From contig NZ_JABJQY010000002.1 of NCBI RefSeq assembly GCF_013155375.1, positions 248,001 to 312,000 of the forward strand: a stretch of DNA of 64,000 nt, in the 5' to 3' direction. The translations under genes and the position numbers were made by a program. Under the pieces are notes generated by a model. It saw nothing but the letters and a program-made list of their open reading frames with translations. It was not told the DNA's origin and made no database searches. Of this stretch, positions 21,064 to 29,246 are shown piece after piece. Source of the DNA: Nocardioides sp. zg-1308 (GTDB taxonomy: Bacteria > Actinomycetota > Actinomycetes > Propionibacteriales > Nocardioidaceae). Position 1 is the first letter of the stretch, and each line of letters opens with the position of its first letter.

Positions 21064-22877
21064 GCGGCATCGCCGGGGTCCGCGCGTTCGCGGCGGGCGC
21101 GTCCGCGGGCGACGCGCTGCGCGAGATGTCCGAGCTGCTGCGCCACCGCGGCCCGGACGGGGCGGCCACGTGGGTCGGCCCCGACATCGGCCTGGCGCAC
21201 ACCCGTCTCGCCGTCGTCGACGTCGAGCACTCCCGTGAGCCGATGCACTCGGTCGACGGCCGGTGGGTGCTCGTCCACGACGGGGAGATCCTCAACCACG
21301 ACAGCCTGCGGGCCCACCTCGACTACCCGTTCCGCACGCGCACCGACGCCGAGGTGGTGCTGGCCGGGCTCTCGCTCGAGGGGATCAGCTTCGTCGAGCG
21401 CCTGCAGGGCCAGTTCGCGATCGTGGCCCACGACCTGCGCACCGACACCACGCACCTGGTGCGCGACCGGCTCGGCATCTCGCCGCTCTACTACCGCCAC
21501 GTCCCGGGCGGCATCGCCTTCGGCTCCGAGATCAAGGCGCTGCTGGCGCTCGGCCCGGCGCCCCGCGTCGACCACCGCAGCCTCGACGCCTACCTCGGCA
21601 CCCGGGTCGTGCCGGCGCCCGACACCCTGTTCGACGGCGTCAAGAAGGTACGCCCCGCGCACCGGGTGTCGATCCAGCCCGGCGGGCACCTCGAGGAGAC
21701 CCAGTTCTGGGCCCTGCCCGAGGCCGACCCGGAGGGCACGTGGAGCACCGGCGACGCGATCGAGGCGGTGAGCGACGGCGTCCGTGAGGCGGTCCGCTCG
21801 GCCCTGGTCGCGGACGTGCCCGTGGGGTCGTACCTCTCCGGCGGGCTCGACAGCAGCCTCGTCGTCGCCCAGGTGCAGCAGCTGCGCGGCGACGACGCGG
21901 TCCACACCTTCTCCGCCGGCTTCGGCGACGACCTCGACGAGCTGTCCACGGCCCGGCGGGTGAGCACGGTCCTCGGCACCCGGCACCACGAGGTGCAGCT
22001 GGGGGCCACCGACTTCGAGGACCTGTGGTCGACCCTCACCTGGCACCGCGACGCACCGATCTCGGACCCGGCCGACGTCACCGCCTTCGGCCTGGCCCGC
22101 GCCGCGCGCGAGCACGTGAGCGTGGTGCTGTCCGGCGACGGCGGCGACGAGGTCTTCGGCGGTCACCCGCAGCACCGGCTCGCCCGCCTCGCCGAGCGCA
22201 GCTCGGTCCTGCCGGCCCGGGTGCGCTCGGGCCTGGCGGGCCAGGTGGAGCGCCGGCTCGGTGCACCGTTCTCCGCAGGCGAGCGCGAGCGCCTGATCGG
22301 CAGCGGCCCGCCGCCCGAGCGCCGGGCGACGCCCGCGCTCGGCGTCGACCCGGTCGACCGGATGCTGCGCCACGACCTGCGGCACTGGCTGCCCGACCAC
22401 CTGCTCGAGCGCGCGGACCGCATGTCGATGGCCGCGTCCGTCGAGGTGCGACCGGCGCTCCTCGACCACCGCCTCGTCGAGCTCGCCTTCCGGCTGCCGA
22501 CCTCGGTGAAGGTGCGCGCCGGCACGAGCCGGTGGGTGCTGCGCGAGGTCGCCCGGCCGTTCCTGCCCGACGAGCTGGTCGACCGCAAGGTGGCGCCGCG
22601 CCGGGTCCCGCTGGACGCCTGGCTGCGCAGCGGGCTGCGGGACACCGCGCGCGAGCGCCTCACCGGAGCCGACTCCTGGGTCGCGCAGACGTTCGACCGG
22701 GCGACGGTGCGCGACCTCGTCGACCGCCACGAGCGGGGCGCCGGCGAGGAGGCCCGGCTCTGGACGTTGCTGTGCCTCGAGATGTGGCACGAGCGGTTCT
22801 TCGGCGTCCCGCCGACCATGCCTCGTCCTCGCGCGGCCGCGCTCCCGAGCCCGCCCGTGGCCCCCGGCCGGGGCTGA
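21060..22877 (+). CDS. Asparagine-synthase-like amidotransferase lacking the Cys nucleophile
   Basis: 605 aa. Class II asparagine synthase (AsnB) architecture: Ntn glutaminase-like domain (~1–200) and an ATP-pyrophosphatase synthase domain (~225–580) with an intact PP-loop SGGLDSS (~260–266) and LSGDGGDEVFGGH. The protein starts MSGIAGV where active enzymes have MCGI: codon 2 is AGC, so the N-terminal nucleophile is Ser. The glutamine-site NGEIYNH motif is HDGEILNH. Glutaminase activity is thus unlikely; the synthase half probably uses ammonia or another amine. It is the third gene of the kinase–regulator operon. Homologues occur in EPS loci (exosortase-A-associated amidotransferases). Confidence 0.85.
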   Translation: MSGIAGVRAFAAGASAGDALREMSELLRHRGPDGAATWVGPDIGLAHTRLAVVDVEHSREPMHSVDGRWVLVHDGEILNHDSLRAHLDYPFRTRTDAEVVLAGLSLEGISFVERLQGQFAIVAHDLRTDTTHLVRDRLGISPLYYRHVPGGIAFGSEIKALLALGPAPRVDHRSLDAYLGTRVVPAPDTLFDGVKKVRPAHRVSIQPGGHLEETQFWALPEADPEGTWSTGDAIEAVSDGVREAVRSALVADVPVGSYLSGGLDSSLVVAQVQQLRGDDAVHTFSAGFGDDLDELSTARRVSTVLGTRHHEVQLGATDFEDLWSTLTWHRDAPISDPADVTAFGLARAAREHVSVVLSGDGGDEVFGGHPQHRLARLAERSSVLPARVRSGLAGQVERRLGAPFSAGERERLIGSGPPPERRATPALGVDPVDRMLRHDLRHWLPDHLLERADRMSMAASVEVRPALLDHRLVELAFRLPTSVKVRAGTSRWVLREVARPFLPDELVDRKVAPRRVPLDAWLRSGLRDTARERLTGADSWVAQTFDRATVRDLVDRHERGAGEEARLWTLLCLEMWHERFFGVPPTMPRPRAAALPSPPVAPGRG

Positions 22878-23317
22878 GTCCCGGCACCACGCCGGGCACG
22901 CCCCCCGCCGGACGGGCGGTCGGCACGGTGGGGGCCGTGCCGCGCCCGCCCAGCGGGTGGGTGGTGCCGCGGCGGTCGGAGTAGGGGGGACCCCGACCGC
23001 CGCTCCTGATTCGCCTCGTCTGCGGTGTCGAGGGGTGGGGGTCCCTCGCCACCCTGTGAGGTCACGAGGACCAGAGCGGGACAGGACGAGCGCGGCGAAT
23101 CAGTGGTGGTGCACCTCTCCGAGCGTAGGTCCCGCACGGCATGCCGCCCATCCCACGGACTGGGTAACTCCCCGCCCGTCGAAATGGCCCGAAAACCCAG
23201 TCCCTGCAGGGCTTTCGCTGATTTGCGGCATGCCCCGACGCTGCAGCCTTCCTAGGCTCGCACCACAGTCAGCGACGGAGTGCCATCGGGGGGCACCTCG
23301 CAAGGGGATGGGGAGCG
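22878..23317. promoter_or_regulatory. 440-bp regulatory region before the sugar-transferase operon
   Basis: No gene is supported here. It contains a 9-bp inverted repeat (23157–23165 and 23195–23203) and a −10-like TAGGCT at 23253–23258, about 60 bp before ATG 23318. GGCATGC occurs twice (near 23140 and 23227). The first 150 bp after the asparagine-synthase-like gene are GC-rich and show nothing clear. Confidence 0.5.
23157..23203. repeat. Inverted repeat, candidate operator
   Basis: GGACTGGGT and its exact complement ACCCAGTCC, 29 bp apart, centred about 75 bp upstream of the candidate −10 (23253–23258) of the sugar-transferase operon. Could be a dimeric regulator site or the base of a hairpin. 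Confidence 0.4.
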
Positions 23318-24883
23318 ATGACGCAGATCTCTGTGGGCATGAGCAGGGCGGACGCCGCCGTGCTGACCGCACCGGTGCCACGGCCGCGCGAGGTCGTCCA
23401 GGAGCCGGAGGCGATGGTCACCGACCTCGCCGAGGGCGGGACGATCACTGACGGCGGGGACCTCGGTCTGCTCCGCGAGCTGACCGTGGTGCGCGAGGCG
23501 CCCGGCACGGAGGCGCCTCCCGCCGAGGCTCCGGCCACCGTCGTCCCCGCCGCCACACCCTGGTCGCGACGCCTCGCCGGCCGGCCGATGGCCGGCGTGG
23601 ACGCCGCCGTCTCGCTCGCGGTCGCCTTCGGGGCAGCGGCGCTCGGCACGGTGTCCCTCGCGGCCGCCGTCGCCACGGCGCTGGCCTGGCCCCTCGTCCT
23701 GCTGGTCGTGGGCCGCTACCGCCGCCCCACGCTGGGCGAGGGCCGCCTGGCGCGTCCCGCGCTCGTGCTCGGCACGGGTGCGAAGGTCGCCGTGCTGGCG
23801 CTCGCCCTCTCGCCGTGGCTGGTGACCGTCGACGTCGTCGGCCTCGCCGGGCTCGTCGCGGTGCTCAGCGTCGCGAGCTCCGTGCCGTCGCTCGTCGCCG
23901 GGCGGCACCGTCCCCGGGTGGTGCTGGCCGGCCGGCCCCGCGACGTGCGCGAGGCGATGCTCGAGGTCCAGGCCACCGGCACCCACGAGGTGGTCGCCGC
24001 GTGCCTGACCCGCACCACCACGACACTGGGCGACCTGCCGACGTTCCTCGGCTTCGAAGGAGCCGCGGACGCGGCGCACCGCCACCAGGCGGACGCGCTC
24101 GTCGTCCTGCCCGGCGCCCGGCTCTCGTCGACCGAGATGCGCCGCCTGCACTGGTCGCTGGCCGGCACGGGCACCGAGCTCTTCGTCGGCACCGGCCTGC
24201 TCGACGTCGCGCCGCAGCGCACCCGCGTCGTCTCCACCGGAGGCATCGACGTGCTGCACGTCGCCCCCGCCGTGCTCGGCGGGCCGCGACGGGTGCTCAA
24301 GGACGTGGCCGAGCGGGCCGTCGCCCTCGTCGCCTTCGTCGCGGCGCTGCCGGTCCTCGCCGTGCTCTGCCTCGCGATCCGGCTGGAGTCCCCGGGCGCC
24401 GCGATCTTCCGCCAGCAGCGGATCGGCCGCGACGGCGTACCGTTCACGATGCTGAAGCTGCGCTCGATGGGGGTCGACGCGGAGGCCGAGCGCAGCGGGC
24501 TGGCCCTGGTCAACGAGAAGGACGCCGTCCTGTTCAAGATCCAGCTGGACCCGCGCATCACCCCGCTGGGACGGCGCCTGCGGCGCTACTCCCTCGACGA
24601 GCTGCCCCAGCTGTGGAACGTCGTCCGCGGCGACATGGCGCTCGTCGGCCCGCGCCCGGCGCTGCCGAGCGAGGTCGCCAAGTACGACGTCGACCCGCGG
24701 CGGAGGCTCGCCGTGAAGCCCGGCCTGACCGGCCTCTGGCAGGTCTCGGGCCGTTCGGACCTGACCTGGGCGGAGTCGGTGCGCCTCGACGTGAAGTACG
24801 TCGACAACTGGTCGCTGCGCCTCGACCTCTCGATCCTGGCCCGCACGGTCGGCGCCGTGCTGGGCCACCGCGGGGCCTACTGA
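23318..24883 (+). CDS. EPS-initiating sugar-phosphate transferase (polyprenyl glycosylphosphotransferase)
   Basis: 521 aa. Transfers a sugar 1-phosphate from a nucleotide sugar to undecaprenyl phosphate, the first step of EPS repeat-unit assembly. A ~85-residue cytoplasmic N-terminus is followed by about four membrane helices (~90–190), a Rossmann-like middle domain (~200–310), one further helix (RAVALVAFVAALPVLAVLCLAI) and the C-terminal bacterial sugar transferase domain. Diagnostic motifs: FRQQRIGRDG, FTMLKLRSM, LRRYSLDELPQLWNV, MALVGPRPA, KPGLTGLWQVSGRSD. GGGGAG lies 5 nt before the ATG. First gene of a five-gene plus-strand run to 29099. Confidence 0.93.
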   Translation: MTQISVGMSRADAAVLTAPVPRPREVVQEPEAMVTDLAEGGTITDGGDLGLLRELTVVREAPGTEAPPAEAPATVVPAATPWSRRLAGRPMAGVDAAVSLAVAFGAAALGTVSLAAAVATALAWPLVLLVVGRYRRPTLGEGRLARPALVLGTGAKVAVLALALSPWLVTVDVVGLAGLVAVLSVASSVPSLVAGRHRPRVVLAGRPRDVREAMLEVQATGTHEVVAACLTRTTTTLGDLPTFLGFEGAADAAHRHQADALVVLPGARLSSTEMRRLHWSLAGTGTELFVGTGLLDVAPQRTRVVSTGGIDVLHVAPAVLGGPRRVLKDVAERAVALVAFVAALPVLAVLCLAIRLESPGAAIFRQQRIGRDGVPFTMLKLRSMGVDAEAERSGLALVNEKDAVLFKIQLDPRITPLGRRLRRYSLDELPQLWNVVRGDMALVGPRPALPSEVAKYDVDPRRRLAVKPGLTGLWQVSGRSDLTWAESVRLDVKYVDNWSLRLDLSILARTVGAVLGHRGAY

Positions 24884-24939
24884 CCGCACGACCCGGACGA
24901 TCCGGACGACACGCACACGGCCGTGGGGGCGGCCACACC

Positions 24940-25722
24940 ATGGAGATGAGCACGTTGCAGGTGGGGACACGAGCACTGGCGGGCCTGGCGACGGTCCTGC
25001 TCCTGGCCGGGTGCGGGGGCGAGGGGCAGGCACCGGACGAGGCGACCGGCTCGTCGCCCGTCTCGTCGTCCGGATCACCGTCGGCCCCGCCGACGAGCCA
25101 GGCACCCGGCGACGGGCACGAGGACGGACCGGACGGCTCGTCGAGCCCCGGCCCGGACGCGACCGCCGAGGCCCCCACCGGATCGGCGTCGGTGTCCCCC
25201 GACCCGTCCGCGGAGGCCGGCGAGGAGCCCGGCTCCGACGAGGAGTCGCAGGACGCAACGTCGCAGGAGGACGGCTCGGCAGGTCTCGAGATGCCCGAGG
25301 AGCCCGAGCCGGAGGTCACCAGCCTGTCCGAGCTGCTCGAGGAGGTGGGCTCCGCGCCGCTCGTGGCCGAGCCGCTCCCCGCCGCAGCCAGCGCCACGGG
25401 CCGCCTGGTGACACGGTTCCCGGCCGTCCTGCGCCCGACGCGGGCCGCTCGCGTGGAGAGCAGCAGCATCTCCCCGTCCGGTGACCGGCTCCAGGTCTCG
25501 CTCGTGGCCTCGACCTCGTTGGACCCCGCGGAGGTCCTGATGTCCTACCGCACGCGCCTGGCGCGCCGCGGGCTGACGGAGCTGGCCGCACCGGCCGCGG
25601 CGGCGGGCTCCCAGGCGGTCGCCTTCCGGCGCGGGCGCAGCACCGTCACGGTCACCGCCACCCCCGAGGGCTCCCGCACGTCCTACTCGGTCCACGCGTC
25701 GCTGCGCGCCGGGGGTGCGTGA
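24940..25722 (+). CDS. Lipoprotein with acidic Ser/Pro/Asp-rich linker
   Basis: 260 aa from ATG 24940 (ATG 24946 also possible). Lipobox LLLAGC with Cys25, then ~100 residues of low-complexity Ser/Pro/Asp/Glu sequence acting as a spacer. A small folded C-terminal domain follows (~150–255) with SSSISPSGDRLQVSLVAS and a helix EVLMSYRTRLARRGL. I do not recognise the C-terminal domain. Likely exposed at the outer membrane face near the EPS machinery. Its stop overlaps the MFS gene start (GTGA). Confidence 0.75.
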   Translation: MEMSTLQVGTRALAGLATVLLLAGCGGEGQAPDEATGSSPVSSSGSPSAPPTSQAPGDGHEDGPDGSSSPGPDATAEAPTGSASVSPDPSAEAGEEPGSDEESQDATSQEDGSAGLEMPEEPEPEVTSLSELLEEVGSAPLVAEPLPAAASATGRLVTRFPAVLRPTRAARVESSSISPSGDRLQVSLVASTSLDPAEVLMSYRTRLARRGLTELAAPAAAAGSQAVAFRRGRSTVTVTATPEGSRTSYSVHASLRAGGA

Positions 25723-26996
25723 GCCGGATGTACATCTCCGTCCGCGACCGGCCCACCTCCGACACCCGGGGGGCGGGATCAGGCTCGACTGCGCGGCCGC
25801 CGGTCGGCCGGGTCGTCATCATCCTGGGCGTCGTGTCGCTCCTGACCGACGTCTCCTCGGAGTCGGTCTCGGCGATCCTGCCGCTCTACCTCACCGCCGT
25901 CGTCGGCCTCTCACCGGTGGCGTACGGCCTCATCGACGGCCTCTACCAGGGCGTGAGCGCCCTCGTCCGGCTCGGCGGAGGCTGGCTCGCCGACGCGACG
26001 GACCGCCCCAAGTGGGTCGCGTTCCTCGGCTACGGCCTCTCCGCGGTCGCCCGCGTGTTCCTCCTCTTCGCCTCCGGCGCGGCGGGCATCGCGGCCGTCG
26101 TGACCGCGGACCGCATCGGCAAGGGGATCCGCACCGCTCCCCGCGACGCGATGATCAGCACCTCGACGCCCAGCGAGCACCTCGGACGCGCCTTCGGCGT
26201 GCACCGGATGCTCGACACGATCGGCGCCGCGCTGGGACCGCTGATCGCCTTCGGGCTGCTCGCGCTGGTGCCCGGCGGCTACTCCGTCGTCCTCGTCGTC
26301 TCGCTGGCCTTCGCGCTGGCGGGCGTCGCGCTCCTGGGACTCCTCGGGCCGGACGTGCGGTCGCGGTCCCGGGAGGCCGCGGGTGCCAGCAGGCCGTCCG
26401 CACCGCCGTTCCGCTGGCGCGACCTGGCCGACCGCCGGCTGCGCCCGTTGCTGGTGGTCGCCGGCACGCTGGGCCTGCTCACCGTCGGCGACGGTTTCAT
26501 CTACCTCGCCCTGCTCGACCACGGTGGCCTCAACGTGACGTGGTTCCCCCTGTTCTACGTCGGCACCAACGTCGCCTACCTGCTGCTGGCGGTGCCGGTC
26601 GGGCGCCTCGCCGACCGCATCGGGCGGGCCCGGACCCTGGTGGTGGGCCACCTGGCGCTGGTCGGCGCCTACCTGTGCTCGGTGCTGCCCAGCTCGACGG
26701 CCGTGGCCACCGTCGGGACGCTGCTGCTGCTCGGCACGTTCTACGCCGCCACCGACGGCGTCATCGCCGCGATCGCCGGCCGTCTGGTCCCGGTGCAGGC
26801 GCGCACCAGCGGCATCGCCGCGGCGCAGACCGTGGTCGCGGTGGCTCGGATGCTCGCCTCGGCGGGGTTCGGCCTGCTGTGGTGGCTCCTCGGCCCGGCG
26901 GTCGCGATGGCCGCGGTGGCCGCGGTGCTCGCGGTCGCCGTCCTCGTCGCCGCGACCCGCGTCAGGAGCCTCGACGGCGCGAGGGTCACGCCGTGA
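25719..26996 (+). CDS. Major facilitator superfamily transporter
   Basis: 425 aa with about twelve hydrophobic helices in two halves joined by a charged cytoplasmic loop (~205–230). The signature between helices 2 and 3 is GGGWLADATDRPKW, and the helix 4 region has RIGKGIRTAPRDAMIS, typical of one MFS efflux subgroup. Substrate unknown; context suggests export of an EPS-related small molecule, but this is only inference. GTG 25719 overlaps the lipoprotein stop by 4 bp. Confidence 0.85.
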   Translation: MSRMYISVRDRPTSDTRGAGSGSTARPPVGRVVIILGVVSLLTDVSSESVSAILPLYLTAVVGLSPVAYGLIDGLYQGVSALVRLGGGWLADATDRPKWVAFLGYGLSAVARVFLLFASGAAGIAAVVTADRIGKGIRTAPRDAMISTSTPSEHLGRAFGVHRMLDTIGAALGPLIAFGLLALVPGGYSVVLVVSLAFALAGVALLGLLGPDVRSRSREAAGASRPSAPPFRWRDLADRRLRPLLVVAGTLGLLTVGDGFIYLALLDHGGLNVTWFPLFYVGTNVAYLLLAVPVGRLADRIGRARTLVVGHLALVGAYLCSVLPSSTAVATVGTLLLLGTFYAATDGVIAAIAGRLVPVQARTSGIAAAQTVVAVARMLASAGFGLLWWLLGPAVAMAAVAAVLAVAVLVAATRVRSLDGARVTP

Positions 26997-27021
26997 CCCT
27001 CGCGAGCCGCGTGGTCCGCGC

Positions 27022-28041
27022 GTGAACGCCCGCGTCCGGGTCCTCGCCTTCGTCGCCGTCGTCGTCGTCCTGGTGGCGGCCGCGGGCGTCTACGTCCTGC
27101 GCGAGGGACGCGAGGTCCGTGCCCAGCGCGCCGCCGAGCCGGAGGCCTCGGAGGCCCCGGTCACCGAGGTGGCCGACGGACCCCGGATCGTCTTCCGGCA
27201 CACCGGCATCGACCGGGAGTACGGCACCGTGGCCATCGTCCCGGTGGACGACCCGGGCGGGGCCCGCGCGTTCACCGGCGTGGCCTGCGACCGCGTCGCC
27301 GCCCGCGCCGAGGGTGCCTCGTGCCTGGTCACCGACCAGGGCGTCGTGACGTCGTACGCCGTGCGGGAGCTCGACCCGGACTGGCAGGAGGTCGCGACGC
27401 TCGACCTCCCCGGCATCCCCAGCCGCACCCGGCTCTCCCCGGACGGGTCGCTGGTCGCCACCACGGTCTTCGTCACCGGGCACTCCTACATGTCGACGGG
27501 CTTCTCCACCGCGACCGAGGTCCACGCGTTCGGCGGCGGGACGCGCTGGGGCAACCTCGAGAAGTTCCAGCTGGTCCTCGACGGCCGGCGCGTCGACCCG
27601 CTCGACCGCAACATCTGGGGCGTGACGTTCGTGGACGACCAGACCTTCTACGCCACGGTCGGGACCGGGGGGCGCACCTGGCTCGTCGAGGGCGACCTCG
27701 TCGAGCGCACCCTCACCTCGGTGTCGCCGGACGCCGAGTGCCCGTCGCTGTCGCCGGACGGCTCCCGCGTCGCCTTCAAGGTCGACGTCGACCCCGGGAG
27801 CCGCACGGTGTGGCAGGTCGCCGTGCAGGACCTCGCCACCGGCGAGCGCATCCTGCTGGAGAACGGACCGCGCGGGCTCGACGACCAGGTGGAGTGGCTC
27901 GACGACGACACCCTCCTCTACGGGCTGACCCGCGCCGACGAGCCGGGCGTCACCGACGTGTGGTCGGTGGACGCCAGCGCGGACGCGGAGCCCGAGCTGC
28001 TCATCCAGCAGGCGTGGTCGCCGACCGTGGTGCGGCAGTGA
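27022..28041 (+). CDS. Membrane-anchored TolB-like β-propeller protein
   Basis: 339 aa from GTG 27022. One N-terminal membrane helix (VLAFVAVVVVLVAAAGVYVL), then an extracytoplasmic domain with propeller-type strands and WD40/PD40 signatures LSPDGSLVA (~140) and LSPDGSRVAFKV (~250). Probably a scaffold or binding protein outside the membrane. In the same run as the sugar transferase; overlaps the next gene by 4 bp (GTGA). Confidence 0.78.
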   Translation: MNARVRVLAFVAVVVVLVAAAGVYVLREGREVRAQRAAEPEASEAPVTEVADGPRIVFRHTGIDREYGTVAIVPVDDPGGARAFTGVACDRVAARAEGASCLVTDQGVVTSYAVRELDPDWQEVATLDLPGIPSRTRLSPDGSLVATTVFVTGHSYMSTGFSTATEVHAFGGGTRWGNLEKFQLVLDGRRVDPLDRNIWGVTFVDDQTFYATVGTGGRTWLVEGDLVERTLTSVSPDAECPSLSPDGSRVAFKVDVDPGSRTVWQVAVQDLATGERILLENGPRGLDDQVEWLDDDTLLYGLTRADEPGVTDVWSVDASADAEPELLIQQAWSPTVVRQ

Positions 28042-29099
28042 CGAGCGCCCGACCGGACGGACCGCGCGCGGGGGGCGCGGGCCGCGCCCTCGTCACCGCC
28101 GTCCTCGTCGTCGTGGTGCTCGCGGCGACGGCCGTCGCAGCGGCCCTCGCCGCGGCGCGGGTGCTGTCGCCCGGCGTCCGGCGCGGCATCGAGCTCGTGG
28201 CCCTCACCCCCGCCGGGCTCCCTGCCGCCGTCGTCGCGGTCGTCGGTGCCCTCCTGCTCGTGTGGCGCCGACCGGCGCTGGGCCGGCCGTTGCTGGTGCT
28301 GGCGCTGGGCCTCGCCGCCCTCCACGCCTGGTGGCTGGCCCCCCTGTTCGTCGGCGACGTGCCCGCTGCCGACCCGGCGGGCGCCCGGCTCGTCGTCATG
28401 ACGCAGAACCTCGAGACCGGCGACGCGGGCGCGGTCGCCTCGCTCGTCGAGCAGCAGTCGGTGGACGTGCTCGTGGTGACCGACGCCCCGGGCGGCCAGG
28501 TCCAGGGCGTCGTGGCCGCCGGGATCGGCGACGCGCTGCCCCACTCCACGCTCGACGACGGCTCCGGCACCAGCTCCGGCACCAGCTCCGGGTCGGTCGT
28601 GTGGAGCCGCCATCCGATCAGGTCCGACACCCTCGTCTCCGACGGCGGCGACTCACGGGTCGTGGTGCTCGACGTGCCCGGTCCGGACGACGTGGCCGTG
28701 GTCGCGCTGCACCCGACGCCGCCCTACCAGGACGGAGGCGCACGCTGGCGGGCCGACTGGACGCAGGTGCTCGACCACCTCCGGGAGACCTACGGCGACA
28801 CCGTGACGGGACGCGTCGTCGTGGTCGGCGACCTCAACGCCACCCTCGACCACGAGCCCGTGCGGGCGCTGTCCGACATGGGCCTGCGCGACGTGGCCGA
28901 GCAGCTCAACGCGGGGCTGGCCGCCACGTGGCCGGCCAACGGCCGGCTGTCGCGGATGGGCGTGGCCGTCCCCCCTCTCTTCGCGCTCGACCACGTGCTC
29001 ACCACCCGGGGCCTGGTGCCCACAGACCACCTCGTCACGGGGGCCGCGGGCAGCGACCACCGCGGGGTGGTCACCACCCTCGCACCTGCCCCACGCTGA
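28038..29099 (+). CDS. Membrane protein with endonuclease/exonuclease/phosphatase (EEP) domain
   Basis: 353 aa from GTG 28038. Three membrane helices (~18–105) precede an EEP-fold domain placed outside the membrane. Motifs: MTQNLETG (~117), VVALHPTPP, VVVGDLNATLDH (~250) and GSDHRGVV near the C-terminus. The usual catalytic Glu of the QE motif is not present: the equivalent place reads DVLVVTDAP. Related three-helix EEP proteins are common in actinobacteria; the substrate (phosphodiester in lipid or polymer) is unknown. A 12-bp in-frame tandem repeat at 28566–28589 encodes SGTSSGTS. Confidence 0.8.
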   Translation: MTSARPDGPRAGGAGRALVTAVLVVVVLAATAVAAALAAARVLSPGVRRGIELVALTPAGLPAAVVAVVGALLLVWRRPALGRPLLVLALGLAALHAWWLAPLFVGDVPAADPAGARLVVMTQNLETGDAGAVASLVEQQSVDVLVVTDAPGGQVQGVVAAGIGDALPHSTLDDGSGTSSGTSSGSVVWSRHPIRSDTLVSDGGDSRVVVLDVPGPDDVAVVALHPTPPYQDGGARWRADWTQVLDHLRETYGDTVTGRVVVVGDLNATLDHEPVRALSDMGLRDVAEQLNAGLAATWPANGRLSRMGVAVPPLFALDHVLTTRGLVPTDHLVTGAAGSDHRGVVTTLAPAPR

Positions 29100-29123
29100 C
29101 CGTCGTCGGGGCGGCGGACCTCC

Positions 29124-29140
29124 CACCGTTGGGGGATAAC
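29124..29140 (+). promoter_or_regulatory. Recurring EPS-locus motif, copy d
   Basis: CACCGTTGGGGGATAAC, about 107 nt upstream of the DUF4082/β-helix gene, in the direction of transcription. Shares CACCG, TTGGGGG and ATA with the consensus but lacks two bases of the central AATT. Confidence 0.4.
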
Positions 29141-29246
29141 GCTCCACCGGCTTGTGGCACGAGCGCTGCCCGTGGATGATGCCGACCGTCTTTGCCCACC
29201 CCCGGCACAAGCGCCGTACCCCCGTGCAGCGTGACAGCGAGGCCCC

